The notes: generated by a model from the sequence alone, not told the origin. DNA of 64,000 bases from Collinsella aerofaciens (GCF_015546965.1 NZ_JADMUF010000001.1:1-64000); one strand, 5' to 3'; numbered from the stretch's first letter, positions 1 to 9,523 are shown. Program-made: numbers and translations.

Positions 1-28
1 GCGGTGTCCCCTCCCTTTCAAGAAAGAG

Positions 29-54
29 AAGAGGCGGGGCATGCCCCGCCTCTT
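29..54. terminator. Perfect 26-bp palindrome, terminator-like
   Basis: An uninterrupted inverted repeat (AAGAGGCGGGGCA and its complement) would fold as a very GC-rich hairpin. There is no long T tract on either side, so a role as terminator of a gene left of the window is only a guess. Confidence 0.4.
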
Positions 55-93
55 ACACCACATCTCTGCGCGCTACCGGTACCCCATCCTGGC

Positions 94-330
94 CCGTGCA
101 AAAAACGGAGTATTCTGCAGCGTGCTCGCGCCAGCAATACCCCGAGCGGGCAAACCTTTAGGGCGCTGCGTCATTTTGGGTTCCGACATGGCGAGAATGA
201 CGCACCCCTGCTCCGGAAAACGGCGAAATCTAACTCAAAACGCTCATAGGGGATATCTGAAGGCCGCCGTTGGCAATACCGAATCGTATGCAGCCAGCTA
301 GAGCTGCTGAATACTCCAAAAAATGCACGG
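94..330. repeat. MITE-like element with imperfect terminal inverted repeats
   Basis: The left end (94-121) and the complement of the right end (303-330) match at 21 of 28 positions: CCGTGCA, six unmatched bases, GGAGTATTC, one mismatch, GCAGC. The seven-base word ACCCCAT occurs just outside both ends (81-87 and 334-340), as a target duplication would. The 180-bp interior has no plausible gene. It looks like a short non-autonomous element; no transposase for it is in the window. The rest of 55-431 shows nothing else I can name. Confidence 0.5.
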
Positions 331-431
331 CGCACCCCATAGGACCCATTGCTGCATGGCGGAAAATAGGTCCGCGGCATCCCCCAGATGCATTCCCGAG
401 AAAATCACGTTTGAATTAGCGATGGACACGG

Positions 432-476
432 CAAACAAAAGGGCCCGAGCGTTGTTTGCTCGGGCCCTTTTGTTTG
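432..476. terminator. Strong bidirectional intrinsic terminator
   Basis: A perfect 19-bp stem (432-450 with 458-476) closes a seven-base loop. The stem ends in A4/T4 runs, so it can terminate leftward transcription of the helicase gene whose stop is at 503. Confidence 0.85.
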
Positions 477-502
477 TCTCACGCTAGCGGGCGATGCGTA
501 TG

Positions 503-2752
503 CTATTTGCGCTTGCCGCCGCCGTCACCGGGGCGACGGGAGCTGCCGCCGCGCTTGCCACCACGACTATTGCCATAGCTGCCACGGTTATCGCGACCGC
601 CGGCACGGCCGCCACGGGAGCCGGCCTGGTTGCCGCCACGCCCGCCACGATAGCCGCCACGACGCTCCTCGCGGGTATCGTCGTAGTTGCGCCAGTCATC
701 GCGACGATCGCGGCTGGCACGCGGGTCACGACGATCGCGCGACTCGTTAGAACGACTAGCGCCGCCGCGGCCGCCATTGCCGCGAGCACCCTCGCGACGC
801 TCGCCGCCGCGGCTACCGCGCTCTTCAAAGCGCTTGCCGCCACGGGGCTCACCGCCACGGGTACCTCGCTCACCGCGACCCTCACCACCGCGACGCTCAT
901 CACGGCCACCGCGCTCGTCATCACGACCGGATCGACGGCGGTCGCCCGCGCCGCGCTTGCCACCGCGCGAACCGCGGCCCTCGTCCTCGCGCTCGACACG
1001 ACGACGGCCGCCACGGTCCTCGTCCTCGCGGCGACGGCGATGTGCCTCGCCCTGGAACTGCTTGGCACGGCGCTCGGCACGGTTACCGCGCGCAGGCTGC
1101 TCAGCGGCACCAGTACCAGCGCGCTCCTCGGCAGCCACCTCGCGGGCCACGCTCTCAACGGCCTCATCCACGCGAGCTTGAACGCCCTCGCGCACGCGGG
1201 TCTTGCCGCCGCGCTTGGGACGGCTCGGGCGCTCGCCGTCGCTGCGGCGCTCGTCGCGACCGCGGTTGGAACGACCGGCAACATCGCCGTAGTCGTCGCC
1301 GTTGCGCTTGCCGTCGCGACGTGCCTGCTCAAGCTTCTTCTTGCTCTTGGACTTGCCGCGCTTGGTCTTCTTCTTCACCTTAAAGGCCGCAGGGTCGCGC
1401 TCGGGATCAACCGCAGGCGGGTTGGGACCCACATGCAGGTCGCCGGCCTCGTAGATGTCGGCGGTCTTGTCCATGAGCTTTTCGATCTCGTAGAACTCGT
1501 CCACATCCTGCTCGGTCACAAACGTGATGGCCCAGCCCAGCTCACCGGCACGACCGGTACGACCGATACGGTGGATGTAGTCGGTCGGCTCGGCCGGCAC
1601 GTCAAAGTTCACGACGTAGCGCACGTCGCTAATGTCGATGCCGCGGGCGAGAACGTCGGTTGCCACCAGCACGTCGACGGTGCCATCGCGGAAGGCAGAA
1701 AGCGCGCGCTCGCGCTGAGCCTGGCTGCGGTTGCCGTGAATCGCGGCGGCCTTGATGCCCTTGCGCTCCAGACGACGGCAGCAGCTGTCGGCACGGTGCT
1801 TGGTGCGCATAAAGACGATAGTGCGCTCCGGACCCTCCTTTTTGAGGAACTCGGGCAGCAGGTTGTTCTTGGCCTCGATGGACACCGGGAACACAAACTG
1901 GTCGACGGTGTCGGCGGTCGACGTGGCGGGCGCGATCTCCACGCGAGCCGGGTCGCTCACCAGGTCGGTGATCTCGCCCACGGCCTCCTCGTCGAGCGTC
2001 GCCGAGAACAGCAGCGTCTGACGCTCGGCCGGCGTCTCGCGCACAATGCGGCGGACGGCGGGCAAAAAGCCCATGTCGAGCATGCGATCGGCCTCGTCGA
2101 GCACCAGCACCTTGACCTCGTTCAGGTGGCAGGCGCCCTGCTCGATCAGGTCGACCAGACGGCCCGGCGTGGCGACCAGGATATCGCAGCCGTACTTGAG
2201 TGCCGCGGTCTGCGGCTTGTAGCTCACGCCACCCACGACGGTCACGGCGACATGGCCGGTGACGTCGGCGATCTTGCTCGCGACCTCGTCGATCTGCTGG
2301 GCAAGCTCGCGCGTGGGGGTGATGACGAGCATCACGGGACCGCGGCCGTTGCCCTCGGGCTTCTTGGCACCGCGACGGCGGTTGCGGCCGCCACGCTCGC
2401 GCACGGGCTTGGGCGGAGCAATGTGCTCCAGATTGTTCATGGTCGGCAGCAAAAAGGCGGCCGTTTTGCCGGTGCCGGTCTGAGCGGCGGCAAGCAGGTC
2501 GCGACCCTCGAGCACCACGGGGATGGAGCCGGCCTGGACAGGCGTGGGCGCCGTGTAGCCCAGATTCTCGATAGCACGGAGCATCTCGTCCGAAAGGCCC
2601 AGCTCGTCAAAGGCGGGCAGGCTCTCGGTAGCGGACTCGACGGCCTGGGCAGCATTGGCCTCGTCGGCGGCATCGAAGGCAGCCTGGGTCATGGCCTCGC
2701 GGGCCTCGTCCAGGATCTCGGCGTCGGTGACGTCGGATACAGAATTACGCAT
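503..2752 (-). CDS. DEAD-box ATP-dependent RNA helicase with long RGG-type tail
   Basis: ATP-driven RNA unwinding enzyme, probably for ribosome assembly or RNA turnover. In the 749-residue product I see the Q motif (about 67-79), AQTGTGKT Walker A (90-97), PTREL (146-150), DEAD (219-222), SAT (250-252) and HRIGRTGR (394-401). A basic insert sits between motifs I and Ia (about 112-138). Everything after about residue 457 (some 290 residues) is Arg/Gly/Asp/Ser-rich low complexity, a typical non-specific RNA-binding tail but unusually long. The ATG at 2752 is chosen because AAGGA lies 10 bases upstream; an in-frame codon at 2788 lacks this. A strong terminator follows the stop. Confidence 0.93.
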   Translation of the reverse strand: MRNSVSDVTDAEILDEAREAMTQAAFDAADEANAAQAVESATESLPAFDELGLSDEMLRAIENLGYTAPTPVQAGSIPVVLEGRDLLAAAQTGTGKTAAFLLPTMNNLEHIAPPKPVRERGGRNRRRGAKKPEGNGRGPVMLVITPTRELAQQIDEVASKIADVTGHVAVTVVGGVSYKPQTAALKYGCDILVATPGRLVDLIEQGACHLNEVKVLVLDEADRMLDMGFLPAVRRIVRETPAERQTLLFSATLDEEAVGEITDLVSDPARVEIAPATSTADTVDQFVFPVSIEAKNNLLPEFLKKEGPERTIVFMRTKHRADSCCRRLERKGIKAAAIHGNRSQAQRERALSAFRDGTVDVLVATDVLARGIDISDVRYVVNFDVPAEPTDYIHRIGRTGRAGELGWAITFVTEQDVDEFYEIEKLMDKTADIYEAGDLHVGPNPPAVDPERDPAAFKVKKKTKRGKSKSKKKLEQARRDGKRNGDDYGDVAGRSNRGRDERRSDGERPSRPKRGGKTRVREGVQARVDEAVESVAREVAAEERAGTGAAEQPARGNRAERRAKQFQGEAHRRRREDEDRGGRRRVEREDEGRGSRGGKRGAGDRRRSGRDDERGGRDERRGGEGRGERGTRGGEPRGGKRFEERGSRGGERREGARGNGGRGGASRSNESRDRRDPRASRDRRDDWRNYDDTREERRGGYRGGRGGNQAGSRGGRAGGRDNRGSYGNSRGGKRGGSSRRPGDGGGKRK

Positions 2753-2957
2753 ATGTTGTTGTTCCTTATCTGCACGCGCAATGGGCACGGCATGCGGCCG
2801 CGCGGGCGTGCTTGGTAGTGCGCTAATACATACAAAAAACAGGTGCGCACAGAGAGGACGTTGCTCAGCACGCTGGCGATCGCTTTGGCAGCCCTATCAC
2901 GCGCCGTCCAGACGCAGCAGCTCTAAGCGATGGAGCAGATTCGCCGCCGGTTAGTAT
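2753..2957 (-). promoter_or_regulatory. Possible promoter and long 5' leader of the helicase gene
   Basis: On the minus strand a TATACT hexamer (2952-2957) could be a -10 box, giving a leader near 190 nt. Close to the gene the leader contains GTGCGCAC followed by a T6 run (2832-2850), which resembles an attenuator. Cold-shock helicase mRNAs often have long leaders. I see no convincing -35 box, so this is a weak call. Confidence 0.25.
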
Positions 2958-3023
2958 ACCCGTACTCCGTATGCCCCCACGTAAACCACAGATGACAAGG
3001 CGGACGAGGTGGGCCTGGCCGAT

Positions 3024-3163
3024 TGTCTCAATCTGTAACATCTACAGGGCAAATCTTCCTCTACGTGTTACAGATCGAGACAAACGGTCGACACAGTTCA
3101 CAAACGTCTCAATCTGTAACAGTTACCGAGTAAAATCGGTCCTAATTGTTATAGATCAAGACA
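3024..3163. repeat. Palindrome family A, two units (3024-3082, 3105-3163)
   Basis: Each unit is 59 bp: a 17-base arm close to TGTCTCAATCTGTAACA, 25 variable bases, then the complementary arm. Start-to-start distance is 81 bp. The second unit is slightly decayed (TGTTATAG). The repeats fill much of the 589-base gene-free stretch 2753-3341. A TATAAT hexamer at 3229-3234 may be the -10 box for the downstream FHA gene, without a clear -35. Confidence 0.9.
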
Positions 3164-3341
3164 GAGGGGGATTTCCGTCCAGTCCAAACCAAATCTCTCA
3201 GTCTTCCTGCAATTTCGAACATGTGGCCTATAATGTTGCTTTGGTTACGCTATATATTGCGCAGCCATTTAATACGTCGCCCACCGGGGGCCATTAATTC
3301 CTATCGCCATATTGGCTAGGAAGCAATCAAGGGAGGTATCC

Positions 3342-4304
3342 GTGGCAGCAGAGACGCCTTGCTCGGTCCTCTATAACGATATTCGCTCGTTCGGCGGTCT
3401 TAAACATCTCGAGATCGCCCGAATGCTCATCAATGGAAACTCTTATCTCGGCAGTACCCTGCTCGAGAAATGCTCTTCCAACCGCTCGTATCTCACCCGT
3501 TACATCGTCCATCGCAAGCCTGACCAGTGCGCGCCCGCCATCTACAGCGACTTTACCGTCACCACGCTCAACCTTTCCGCGGCAATCTGCAGCAAGCTCG
3601 GCGGCGGCGAGTCCGCCTATCGGGCAATCGCCGAGCACTATCGCGGTCCGGCCGCCAACGAAATGATGTCGGCTCTCGCCAGCTACAAACTGGACAGCCG
3701 CCTATATGCAAATGCCCTCAATCGCATCGACAACTTTGACGGCAATGCCGTGCGCGAGAAAAGCACGCTTTACCTTATGCTCTTTGTGGCAACGGGGGCG
3801 CTCGCCGATCCCGTTCAGGGCGTGGCCACCGTCGAGCGCTTTTGCGACAGCAAGACGGGCGGGCACTTTGGCACCACCGAAACTACCGTCGGACGTGGCT
3901 TTATGAGCAGCCTGGAGCAGCCGCGCACCGTCGCCCCCAACCTCGGTCTGCTCAGAACCCATGCCGACAACTGCGCCGACATGCAAATCCATCCCCTCAC
4001 ACGCAATCCGCGCGGCACGGTAATTGGGTCCTTGCCCAAAACCTCGCCCAGCATCACCGATGTAGGCGCCGACGCCTCGCGCGAGCATCTTCGCATTTGG
4101 CTCGAGGGTGAGCACTGGTACGCCCAGGGCCTTGGGTCGACCAATGGCACAGTGCTCGAATCGGGCGCGGGCGACGGCGATATTGTGATTGAGCCGCCGC
4201 GCGACCAACGCGAACCCGGCAAAGTCTATCCCCCCGTGGAAATCGCCAACAGCGACAGGCTCCATCTGGGTCTCTACACGACATTCCTTGTCATTGTGGA
4301 CTAG
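3342..4304 (+). CDS. FHA-domain protein, partner of the adjacent Ser/Thr kinase
   Basis: The 320-residue product ends in a forkhead-associated fold (about 215-320), which in known families binds phosphothreonine peptides. I see SREHLRI and GSTNGT, matching the SxxH and NG signatures, but the usual Gly-Arg of the first strand reads Gly-Ser, so phosphopeptide affinity is uncertain. The N-terminal 200 residues are not a domain I recognise. The GTG start at 3342 has GGGAGG five bases upstream; an earlier in-frame TTG at 3312 has none. The kinase gene begins 171 bp downstream on the same strand, so signalling together is a reasonable inference. No signal peptide is visible, so the protein is probably cytoplasmic. 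Confidence 0.85.
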   Translation: MAAETPCSVLYNDIRSFGGLKHLEIARMLINGNSYLGSTLLEKCSSNRSYLTRYIVHRKPDQCAPAIYSDFTVTTLNLSAAICSKLGGGESAYRAIAEHYRGPAANEMMSALASYKLDSRLYANALNRIDNFDGNAVREKSTLYLMLFVATGALADPVQGVATVERFCDSKTGGHFGTTETTVGRGFMSSLEQPRTVAPNLGLLRTHADNCADMQIHPLTRNPRGTVIGSLPKTSPSITDVGADASREHLRIWLEGEHWYAQGLGSTNGTVLESGAGDGDIVIEPPRDQREPGKVYPPVEIANSDRLHLGLYTTFLVIVD

Positions 4305-4318
4305 CGCGGACGGCGATC

Positions 4319-4343
4319 GAAAGACGGCCGCCGTCCGTCTTTC
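4319..4343 (+). terminator. Hairpin between FHA and kinase genes
   Basis: GAAAGACGG and its complement form a 9-bp stem with a seven-base loop just after the FHA stop. There is no T run, so it may be a weak attenuator or a processing site rather than a full terminator. Confidence 0.35.
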
Positions 4344-4475
4344 GTCTGCTACCTTCTGCGTCGCAAACGACAATACTCAGCGGTATACGTGGGCAGTGCG
4401 GCTATCATGGTACTTTACCGATATCCGCACTGCTCACGTATGCGTGCGGCAACCCATGCCAGACAAAGGAACGCC

Positions 4476-6560
4476 ATGGATACTACCAATAGCGCCTATG
4501 GCGACAAACTCATCCGTCTTGACACGTTCGACACCGCCGTGGCGGTCGACCCCAGCGCCGAGGACGAGGCCAAGCGTCGGTTTATGACGCTTATTCTCCA
4601 GACGGCCCACCGCAACAACGGCAACATCGGGCACGTGCTGCGCGCGACCAACACGAGCGGCGAGGTCTTTGCCGTCAAGCTACTCAAGGACAACGCCATC
4701 CTTTCCGGCCAAGCCCCCGACCGCTCCGCCGAGCAATCGGCAGCGCACCTGGCCAACACCGCTGCGCTGTTCGAGGAGTATCGTCATCTGTGTACCGTCT
4801 CGCACCTGCGCGGATTTCCGCGCGTCTATGGCTACGGTTCATGCGAGGACGACCCGCTCATCCTCATGGAGTGGGTCGAGGGCACCTCACTCAAGCAGGC
4901 GCTGCCCCTGCTTCCTCACGACGCCTCGGGCGGGCTGACCACCCAGATGGTCGCCGCCGTCGGAAACGCCGTGCTTCGTGCGCTCTTGATGACCCAAGGC
5001 CTCGTGAATCCGGTCGTCCATCGCGACCTGTCGCCTGCCAATATTATGTTCCGCACCACCAGCCGAACGCTCGAACAGCAGATTGCCGATTGCTCCTTTG
5101 ACCCCTGCCTCATCGACATGGGCTCCGCGACCATGGCTCTCGGCGACGACACGATCACCCGGCGCGCCGACATCTGGCGCTTTGCCACGCCCGCATACGC
5201 CGCGCCCGAGATGCTCACACAGGATATCGAAGGCATCGCGGCCCTTCGCCGTTCGCCGGCAATCGACGTCTATGCGCTTTCGAGCATTCTGTACCAGCTC
5301 TACAGCGGTCGCAAACCGTTTGACTTTGAGTCGACGGACGCCGCTGCAACCGGCTCGTTCTATCTCGTAAAGACCAAGACCAAGCCGGCACCGCTCGAGC
5401 CGCGCTGCGAGGGCGATGAAGCGCTCGTCCAAATCATCATGAAGGGTCTCTCAGTCGAGCAGTGCGATCGTCCCACCGAGCAGCAGATGCTCGAGGTGCT
5501 CTCGGCATACCTCACCGATGCCGAATCCGAGGGCCGCGAAGGCGCGGGCAGTGACGCCGCAATCGACATCGACTCCGGTACACACCTTAAGGTCGACGTC
5601 GCCGGCGAGCGCGCGCGAGAGATCCTGGAGCAGGCCCGGCACGATGCCATGACCCGCCGCCGCTTTATTATCGGTGGCGTTGTCGCAGCCGTTGCGGGGC
5701 TCGGCGTTATCGGGGCGGCAACCCATGGCTTTGGCATCCCCGACTACCTGGACGGCATCCGCGGTTCACTTGATGACTACACCTGGGATCAGCTGCAGGA
5801 GATTTCACTCAAGATTAAGGCCGCCGAGACCCGTAGCGACGCGCGCGAGATTGCCAAGCGCTACCACCTGCTCGACGCTGATGGGCATATCCCCTATCCG
5901 TGCACCAAGCGTGTCACGCTCACCAACGGGCTGGAGGTCGGCGCGCAGCTTGTGGGCATCCGCCACGACGAGCTTCTGGACGGGACGGGCAAAGCCGGAC
6001 TGACGTTTATGTTCGACGCGGGTATTGCCGAGCGCAACGCTGCGGCTGAACCGCCGAGCGCCGGCTGGGCAGATTGCGAGCTGCGGGAATGGCTCAACGG
6101 CGACGGCCTTAAGCTGCTGCCCAACGAGTTGCGCGCACTCATCAAATCTATCAAAAAGATCTCGAATAACGTTGGCGCCGCCAGAAGCGCATCGTGCCTG
6201 AGCGAGTTGCCCGCAACCCTTTGGCTGCCCGCCATGGTCGAGTTGTGCGGTACGCAACCGCCCGATTCGTTTGCCGAGGACTATCACTACCTGGCAGACA
6301 TCTACAACGGCGAGGGCAAGGAGTATCAGCTCTTCCGCGAGCTCAAGGTGAGCCCGTATTCCACGAACGAGACGATGGTCCGCCAGTGGAAGGGCAAGGA
6401 CACTTGTTGGTGGGAGCGCACGGTGAGCCCCGACACATCGGAGAGCGAAGGCACGCTCTATATGAACCGCGTGGGGCACGACGGCGACGTCTTTACGTAC
6501 GCAACGCCTGCGGAAGAGCCAAACAAGCTAACCTGTGTGATCCCCGGGTTCTGTATCTAG
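4476..6560 (+). CDS. Membrane Ser/Thr protein kinase with DUF6273-like outer domain
   Basis: A 694-residue transmembrane kinase. The kinase domain shows the VAIK-type lysine in FAVKLL (K68), HRD at 182-184 with N189, DMG in place of DFG (214-216) and APE (243-245). A single membrane segment follows an RRR stop-transfer cluster (about 397-416). The remaining 275 residues should be outside the cell. They contain a Trp/Leu-rich pattern (ELREWLNGDG, then LPNELR) that resembles DUF6273, a domain often attached to bacterial surface or signalling proteins. Start ATG 4476 has AAAGGA five bases upstream. The enzyme probably senses something outside and phosphorylates cytoplasmic targets read by the FHA protein. 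The glycine loop is poorly conserved. Confidence 0.88.
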   Translation: MDTTNSAYGDKLIRLDTFDTAVAVDPSAEDEAKRRFMTLILQTAHRNNGNIGHVLRATNTSGEVFAVKLLKDNAILSGQAPDRSAEQSAAHLANTAALFEEYRHLCTVSHLRGFPRVYGYGSCEDDPLILMEWVEGTSLKQALPLLPHDASGGLTTQMVAAVGNAVLRALLMTQGLVNPVVHRDLSPANIMFRTTSRTLEQQIADCSFDPCLIDMGSATMALGDDTITRRADIWRFATPAYAAPEMLTQDIEGIAALRRSPAIDVYALSSILYQLYSGRKPFDFESTDAAATGSFYLVKTKTKPAPLEPRCEGDEALVQIIMKGLSVEQCDRPTEQQMLEVLSAYLTDAESEGREGAGSDAAIDIDSGTHLKVDVAGERAREILEQARHDAMTRRRFIIGGVVAAVAGLGVIGAATHGFGIPDYLDGIRGSLDDYTWDQLQEISLKIKAAETRSDAREIAKRYHLLDADGHIPYPCTKRVTLTNGLEVGAQLVGIRHDELLDGTGKAGLTFMFDAGIAERNAAAEPPSAGWADCELREWLNGDGLKLLPNELRALIKSIKKISNNVGAARSASCLSELPATLWLPAMVELCGTQPPDSFAEDYHYLADIYNGEGKEYQLFRELKVSPYSTNETMVRQWKGKDTCWWERTVSPDTSESEGTLYMNRVGHDGDVFTYATPAEEPNKLTCVIPGFCI

Positions 6561-6601
6561 GCGGCGGGCGTCTTGCCGTGACGGGACCCCTCCCCGGCAA
6601 A

Positions 6602-6904
6602 TGTCTCGATCTGTAACACTAGCTCGGCAGATACAGGTCTAGATGTTACAGAACGAGACAAACCCCACCCCCCCCCCGAGACAACATCTCAATCTGTAAC
6701 AACTAGGACCCAAATATCGGTCTTACTGTTACAAATCGAGATGTTCAGGTTACCCTCTAATGGTTTGTCTCGATCTGTAACATCTAGCAGGCAAAACGGT
6801 CCTCAGATGTTACAGATTGAGACGTTAAGTTGTGGCTCGATGTAATGTCTAGATTTGTAACAGTTACTCGATAAAAACGGGTCTAGTTGTTACAGATTGA
6901 GACA
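6602..6904. repeat. Palindrome family A, four units
   Basis: Units at 6602-6660, 6685-6743, 6766-6824 and 6846-6904, all exactly 59 bp, starting 83, 81 and 80 bp apart. Arms vary slightly (TGTCTCGAT, CATCTCAAT, TGTCTAGAT), often with matching change in the partner arm. A run of ten C residues lies in the first linker. This is the largest cluster in the window and occupies most of the gene-free stretch 6561-7057. Confidence 0.92.
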
Positions 6905-6979
6905 TTAGACCGGCTACGGTCCGCCGACCTGGCTATCACCTCGGCCAATTAACAGAATGACATACATTTCAATCTCCAC

Positions 6980-7010
6980 TGGACACCCCCAGGGGGTATG
7001 GGTGTATAGT
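6980..7010 (+). promoter_or_regulatory. copA promoter with CsoR-type operator
   Basis: TGGACA (6980-6985) and TATAGT (7005-7010) form a promoter with a 19-bp spacer. Inside the spacer is the dyad ACCCCCAGGGGGT (6985-6997), the C/G-run pattern of CsoR operators. Bound apo-CsoR would block the promoter; copper would release it. A MerR/CueR-type regulator also uses 19-bp spacers, but the nearby gene at 9904 is a CsoR, which favours CsoR. Confidence 0.7.
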
Positions 7011-7057
7011 ATCGGCAGGTTAACAATTCCAACACCGAATCACGGAAAGGAGAAGCC

Positions 7058-9400
7058 ATGGCTCAAGATAAGTTCGACGTGGGCGGCATGACGTGCGCCG
7101 CCTGCCAGGCGCACGTGGACCGCGCCGTGAGCAAGCTCGACGGCGTCCAAAACGTCGCGGTCAACCTGCTCGCCGGTTCCATGATGGTCGACTATGACCC
7201 CGCGCAGGTCTCTCCCGACGACATCTGCACCGCCGTCGACCGTGCGGGCTACTCGGCCTCGCCCGTCAGCACGGGCACCGACACCGCCAGCTCAAACGGC
7301 AGCACACAAGTCAGGTCCGGCGCCGCCCACATGGAGTCGCCAACCAAAAAGTTGGAGGCTGCCGCCTCTGCCATGCGTACTCGTCTCATCGCCTCGATCG
7401 TATTCCTTATCCCACTGTTCTACATAGGCATGGGGCACATGCTCGGCTGGCCGCTGCCCGGCATTTTCACCGACCATACCCACAGCATGACGCTCGCCCT
7501 CACCGAGCTCGTCCTGCTCATCCCCATCGTCTATGTCAACAACGCGTACTTTATCAATGGGTTTAAATCGCTCGCGCACGGCGCGCCCACCATGGACGCC
7601 CTCATCGCCGTCGGCGCCACCGCGTCCATCGCCTGGTCGCTCTACGCCATGTTCATCATGGCCGACCAGCTAGCCGCGGGTCAGGTCCACGAGGCCATGA
7701 TGACGAGCATGGACAACCTGTATTTTGAGAGCGCCGGCACGATCTTGTCGCTCGTCACCGTAGGCAAATATCTCGAGACACGCAGCAAATCCAAGACTGG
7801 CGGCGCCATCGAGGCGCTCATTGACCTGGCGCCCAAGACCGCGACCGTCGTGGCCGTCGACGGTACCGAGACCACCGTCGATGTCGATGCCATTCTGCCC
7901 GGCCAGGTGCTGCGTGTGCGCCCCGGCGAGTCCATCCCTGTCGACGGCGTGGTACTCGAGGGCGCTTCGGCCGTGGACGAAGGTGCGCTCACCGGCGAGT
8001 CCATCCCCGTGGAGAAGACCGCCGGCGACACCGTCAACGCCGCCACGGTCAACCGCACCGGATCGTTTACCTTCCGTGCCACACGCGTGGGCGCCGACAC
8101 GTCGCTTGCCAAGATCATCCAGCTCGTCGAGGACGCCAACGCCACCAAGGCGCCTATCGCCCGCCTGGCCGACAAGGTCGCCGGCGTGTTTGTGCCCGTG
8201 GTGTTTGCGATCTCGGCCGTGACCTTCGTGGCGTGGATGGCGCTGACCGGCAGCGTGAACGAGGCACTCACCTCCGCCGTGGCCGTGTTGGTGATCAGCT
8301 GCCCGTGTGCGCTGGGTCTGGCCACGCCCGTCGCCATTATGGTTGGCACCGGCAAGGGCGCCGAGATGGGCATTCTGTTTAAGAGCGCCGAGGCGCTGGA
8401 GAATCTGCGCAACGTGGGCACCGTGGTACTCGATAAGACCGGCACCGTCACCCGCGGCAAACCGGCTGTGACCGACATTGTGGTTGCCGCGCGCGCCGAC
8501 GGCTCGCCCGCTATGAGTGAAAAGGCGTTACTGAAGCTCGCTGCCGCGCTCGAGCGCCCGAGCGAGCACCCGCTGGCAGAGGCGATTATGGCCGAGTGCG
8601 AGGCGCGCGGAATCGTGGCGCGCATGGTCGAGGACTTTGCCGCCGTGCCCGGTCGCGGCGTCACGGCGCGCGAGGGGCAGAATGTCATCGCAGCCGGCAA
8701 CGTGCGCCTGATGAACGAGCTGGGCGCGAAGGTTCCCGCCGGCCTTGCCGAGCAATTTGCCACCGAGGGCAAAACGCCGCTGTTCTTTGCCAAGAACGGC
8801 GAGCTTGTCGGCACCATCGCCGTGGCCGACGAGGTCAAAGAGACGAGCGCCGAGGCCATCGCCGCAATGCGTTCACTCGGCGTCGATGTGCGTATGCTCA
8901 CCGGCGACAACCGCGTGACGGCCGAGGCCATCGCCCGACGCGTGGGGCTCACCAGCGAGCAGGTTATCGCCGACGTTCTTCCCGCCGACAAGGAACGCCA
9001 CGTGCGCGAACTGCAGGATGCGGGCGGCAAGGTCGCCATGGTGGGCGACGGCATCAATGACTCCCCCGCCCTGGCGCGCGCCGACGTGGGCCTTGCCATC
9101 GGCACCGGCGCCGATATCGCCAAGGAGGGTGCCGACGTGGTGCTCATGCGCAGCGACCTTATGGACGTCGCCCGCGCCATCGAGCTGTCGCGCGCCACAA
9201 TCCGTAACATCAAGCAGGACCTGTTCTGGGCGCTGTTCTACAACGGCATCGGCATTCCGCTGGCCGCGGGAGTGTTCTTCCCCCTCACCGGCTGGCAGCT
9301 CTCGCCGATGTTCGGCGCCGCGGCCATGAGCCTGTCGAGCGTCTGCGTCGTATCCAATGCGCTGCGCTTAAAATCCTTTAAGCCAAAAGTGGCAAAATAA
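7058..9400 (+). CDS. copA: Copper-exporting P1B-type ATPase
   Basis: ATP-driven pump that removes Cu(I) from the cytoplasm. The 780-residue protein starts with one heavy-metal-binding domain (GMTCAAC, C13 and C16), followed by a low-complexity linker and eight expected membrane helices. The intramembrane CPC site is at 415-417, the phosphorylated Asp in DKTGT at 459, and GDGIND at 663-668. An HP motif ([11 protein letters not shown]) of the nucleotide domain is also visible. The start has AAAGGAG eight bases upstream. It is the first gene of a copA-copZ-csoR set and carries the CsoR-type operator. CPC with GMTCxxC and the genetic context point to Cu(I), though Ag(I) would also fit. Confidence 0.96.
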   Translation: MAQDKFDVGGMTCAACQAHVDRAVSKLDGVQNVAVNLLAGSMMVDYDPAQVSPDDICTAVDRAGYSASPVSTGTDTASSNGSTQVRSGAAHMESPTKKLEAAASAMRTRLIASIVFLIPLFYIGMGHMLGWPLPGIFTDHTHSMTLALTELVLLIPIVYVNNAYFINGFKSLAHGAPTMDALIAVGATASIAWSLYAMFIMADQLAAGQVHEAMMTSMDNLYFESAGTILSLVTVGKYLETRSKSKTGGAIEALIDLAPKTATVVAVDGTETTVDVDAILPGQVLRVRPGESIPVDGVVLEGASAVDEGALTGESIPVEKTAGDTVNAATVNRTGSFTFRATRVGADTSLAKIIQLVEDANATKAPIARLADKVAGVFVPVVFAISAVTFVAWMALTGSVNEALTSAVAVLVISCPCALGLATPVAIMVGTGKGAEMGILFKSAEALENLRNVGTVVLDKTGTVTRGKPAVTDIVVAARADGSPAMSEKALLKLAAALERPSEHPLAEAIMAECEARGIVARMVEDFAAVPGRGVTAREGQNVIAAGNVRLMNELGAKVPAGLAEQFATEGKTPLFFAKNGELVGTIAVADEVKETSAEAIAAMRSLGVDVRMLTGDNRVTAEAIARRVGLTSEQVIADVLPADKERHVRELQDAGGKVAMVGDGINDSPALARADVGLAIGTGADIAKEGADVVLMRSDLMDVARAIELSRATIRNIKQDLFWALFYNGIGIPLAAGVFFPLTGWQLSPMFGAAAMSLSSVCVVSNALRLKSFKPKVAK

Positions 9401-9428
9401 GCTCACCATTAAGTCCATTTAGAACGGG

Positions 9429-9523
9429 TTTTCCAGGTGCCCGAGATTGACCTGAAAGAGGAGCGACGCGTACTTTGGTACGCGAGCGACGGCTTGAAGA
9501 TCAAGGTCGGGTGCCTGGGAAAG
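9429..9523. repeat. Nested imperfect palindrome between copA and copZ
   Basis: Outer arms (about 9429-9456 and 9494-9523) are roughly 75% complementary. At the centre is GCGTAC-TTTG-GTACGC (9469-9484), itself flanked by two direct copies of GAGCGAC. In a copA-copZ transcript it would fold into a long hairpin and could set the relative expression of the two genes, or it is another interspersed repeat. Confidence 0.6.

Noticed and set aside
494-2818. Long open frame on the plus strand opposite the helicase
   Set aside because: It lacks a ribosome binding site and recognisable domains, and its Ala/Thr/Val-rich translation is what GC-rich antisense frames give. The minus strand has all helicase motifs.
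6602-6904. CRISPR-like array from evenly spaced repeats
   Set aside because: The repeated arms alternate in orientation, forming hairpins of 59 bp, and the 25-base centres resemble one another instead of being unique spacers. No cas genes are present.
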